A DNA stretch of 41,727 nt from Anaerolineales bacterium (lineage in GTDB: Bacteria > Chloroflexota > Anaerolineae > Anaerolineales > Villigracilaceae), in assembly GCA_023382575.1 (NCBI GenBank), contig JAHDWC010000011.1:1-41727 (forward strand), given 5' to 3'. The notes below the pieces were generated by a model. That model did no database searches and was not told the origin of the DNA. It saw only the letters and a program-made list of their open reading frames with translations. Position 1 is the stretch's first letter. Every line of letters starts with the position of its first letter. Below are positions 40,869 through 41,727 of this stretch, piece after piece. The translations under genes were made by a program, and so were the position numbers.

Positions 40869-41727
40869 TTGATAGTTTTTCCTACAGAAACGTATTTTAT
40901 CGCAGGCAAGGCTTCCACACTTTTGGCAAGGAAACGATTCACATCCAATACATACGGCGCTTTCATCGCAGAGACCACCACGCTCATATCCGTCTCACGG
41001 TATTCAGGCCATTCAGTGGCTACGATCAGGGCATCCGCTTTTTGAACGGCATCCAAGGCAGATGTGGTGATCTGCACTTTTTGCAATTCATCCGGCAGAT
41101 TCTTAACAGCTGGGTCATGAGCACGGACTGTCGTTCCTTGTTCCAAAAGCCATTTACACAATTCAACTGCGCTCGACCGGCGCAGAGTGTCGGTGCCTGG
41201 TTTGTAGGTTAACCCCCACACAGCAACCGTTTTGCCTTTCAAACTCCCCAGCAGCTGCATGAGGCGACGCCTCGCCCAATTTTTGTGAGCATCGTTGCTC
41301 GATTTAATGGCAGGAAATAACTGAACCGGCACATCATACTGTTCGCCTAATTGCGTTAGGAAGGCGACATCGCGTGCAAGGGTACCACCTGCAAAGGCTC
41401 CACCGGGTCCCAGATATGCCTTGGAACCGATGCGGGCTTCAGATTTTAAGCCGCGTTCCACTTCCTTGGCATCCGCGCCAACCTGCTCACAAATGGCGGC
41501 AATCTCATTGATGAACGTGACCGATGTTGCCAGAAACGCATTGAGGGCATGTTTTGTCATTTCAGCTGATTCAACAGACATCCATTCGATTCGATCTGTG
41601 AATGGAGCCAGCAGATCGGCAAAGACTCTCTGGCTTTCTTCATTTCTAACACCGATCACTACACGGTCAGGTTGTGTAAAAACGGATATGGCTTTCCCTA
41701 ACCGTAAGTTCTCAGGCGAGCAAGAGA
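40865..41727 (-). CDS. Nucleotide-sugar dehydrogenase-like protein lacking the catalytic Cys (partial, 5' end outside window)
   Basis: The frame is open to the window edge; the visible 286 codons begin in the first domain with SPENLRLGKAI and PDRVVIGVR, matching the NPEFLREGxA and PDRxVIG segments of UDP-glucose/GDP-mannose dehydrogenases. The middle helix HALNAFLATSVTFINEIAAIC and the C-terminal domain with KGKTVAVWGLTYKPGTDTLR, VRAHDPAV and LIVATEWPEY are clear. The catalytic-loop motif, usually GFGGSCFPKD, reads AFAGGTLARD, so the catalytic Cys is replaced by Thr. Full four-electron oxidation to a uronic acid is therefore doubtful. The GTG at 41659 is an internal codon, not the start. It is co-transcribed with the SDR by ATGA overlap. 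Confidence 0.85.
   Translation of the reverse strand, partial: SCSPENLRLGKAISVFTQPDRVVIGVRNEESQRVFADLLAPFTDRIEWMSVESAEMTKHALNAFLATSVTFINEIAAICEQVGADAKEVERGLKSEARIGSKAYLGPGGAFAGGTLARDVAFLTQLGEQYDVPVQLFPAIKSSNDAHKNWARRRLMQLLGSLKGKTVAVWGLTYKPGTDTLRRSSAVELCKWLLEQGTTVRAHDPAVKNLPDELQKVQITTSALDAVQKADALIVATEWPEYRETDMSVVVSAMKAPYVLDVNRFLAKSVEALPAIKYVSVGKTIK

Noticed and set aside
41660-41727. The dehydrogenase gene starting at the GTG at 41659
   Set aside because: The same frame continues to the window end and encodes conserved family residues (SPENLRLGKAI, PDRVV), so the true start lies outside.
1-41727. CRISPR arrays, insertion sequences, integrases, tRNA or rRNA genes
   Set aside because: No regularly spaced repeats, terminal inverted repeats with transposase, cloverleaf-like sequences or rRNA motifs were recognised on reading.

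Overview
The window looks like a chromosomal segment of an Anaerolineae-type bacterium (Chloroflexota). This is inferred from style rather than from a marker gene: several lipoproteins and membrane proteins carry the Thr/Pro-rich linkers common in that class, there are three SUMF1-fold proteins, a giant multi-GAF histidine kinase, GT-C glycosyltransferases, and no sign of lipid A genes. No rRNA, tRNA, transposase, integrase or CRISPR array was found. Coding density is high, and most transcription units end in clear rho-independent hairpins.

Region by region. 0.16-1.94 kb (+): a diacylglycerol-kinase-like lipid kinase, a membrane-anchored SH3b protein and a DUF971 protein. 2.0-5.04 kb (-): a membrane TPR protein, an AMMECR1 protein and a flavin reductase. 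5.1-9.3 kb: a membrane C39 peptidase with a TPR-like tail and two paralogous SUMF1-fold lipoproteins (+), with an atypical OmpR-type response regulator (-) between the paralogs. 9.3-10.8 kb (+): a consensus-like promoter, a SAM-I riboswitch and terminator, then metK. 10.85-13.85 kb (-): a fur-cbiM-cbiQ-cbiO operon for nickel or cobalt uptake, headed by a TTGCAA-N4-TTGCAA palindrome resembling a nickel (Nur) box. 13.9-17.7 kb (-): a NACHT-SUMF1 STAND protein, a small partner sharing its N-terminal motif, and a lipoprotein. 17.8-23.0 kb (-): a 1337-residue PDZ/multi-TM/GAF histidine kinase followed by a FIST sensor protein. 23.1-24.3 kb (-): a lipoprotein with a Cys-rich tail.

24.4-41.7 kb is a surface-glycan locus. 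It holds two tandem paralogous GT39-like transferases, two further GT-C-like membrane proteins, a WecA/MraY-type sugar-phosphate transferase, two GT2 enzymes, and a tightly overlapped operon with a complete GDP-D-glycero-alpha-D-manno-heptose route: transaldolase, GmhA-like, HddA-like, GmhB-like and HddC-like. Upstream in the same operon lie a Gfo/Idh/MocA oxidoreductase, an SDR and an edge-truncated nucleotide-sugar dehydrogenase that lacks the family's catalytic cysteine. Together they suggest assembly of a heptose-containing S-layer glycan or cell-wall polysaccharide on a polyprenyl carrier.

The most unusual items are the NACHT-SUMF1/partner pair with a shared glycine-rich motif, the Cys-less sugar dehydrogenase, the transaldolase built into a heptose operon, the Nur-like operator on the fur-cbiMQO operon, and hairpins placed just upstream of internal operon start codons.
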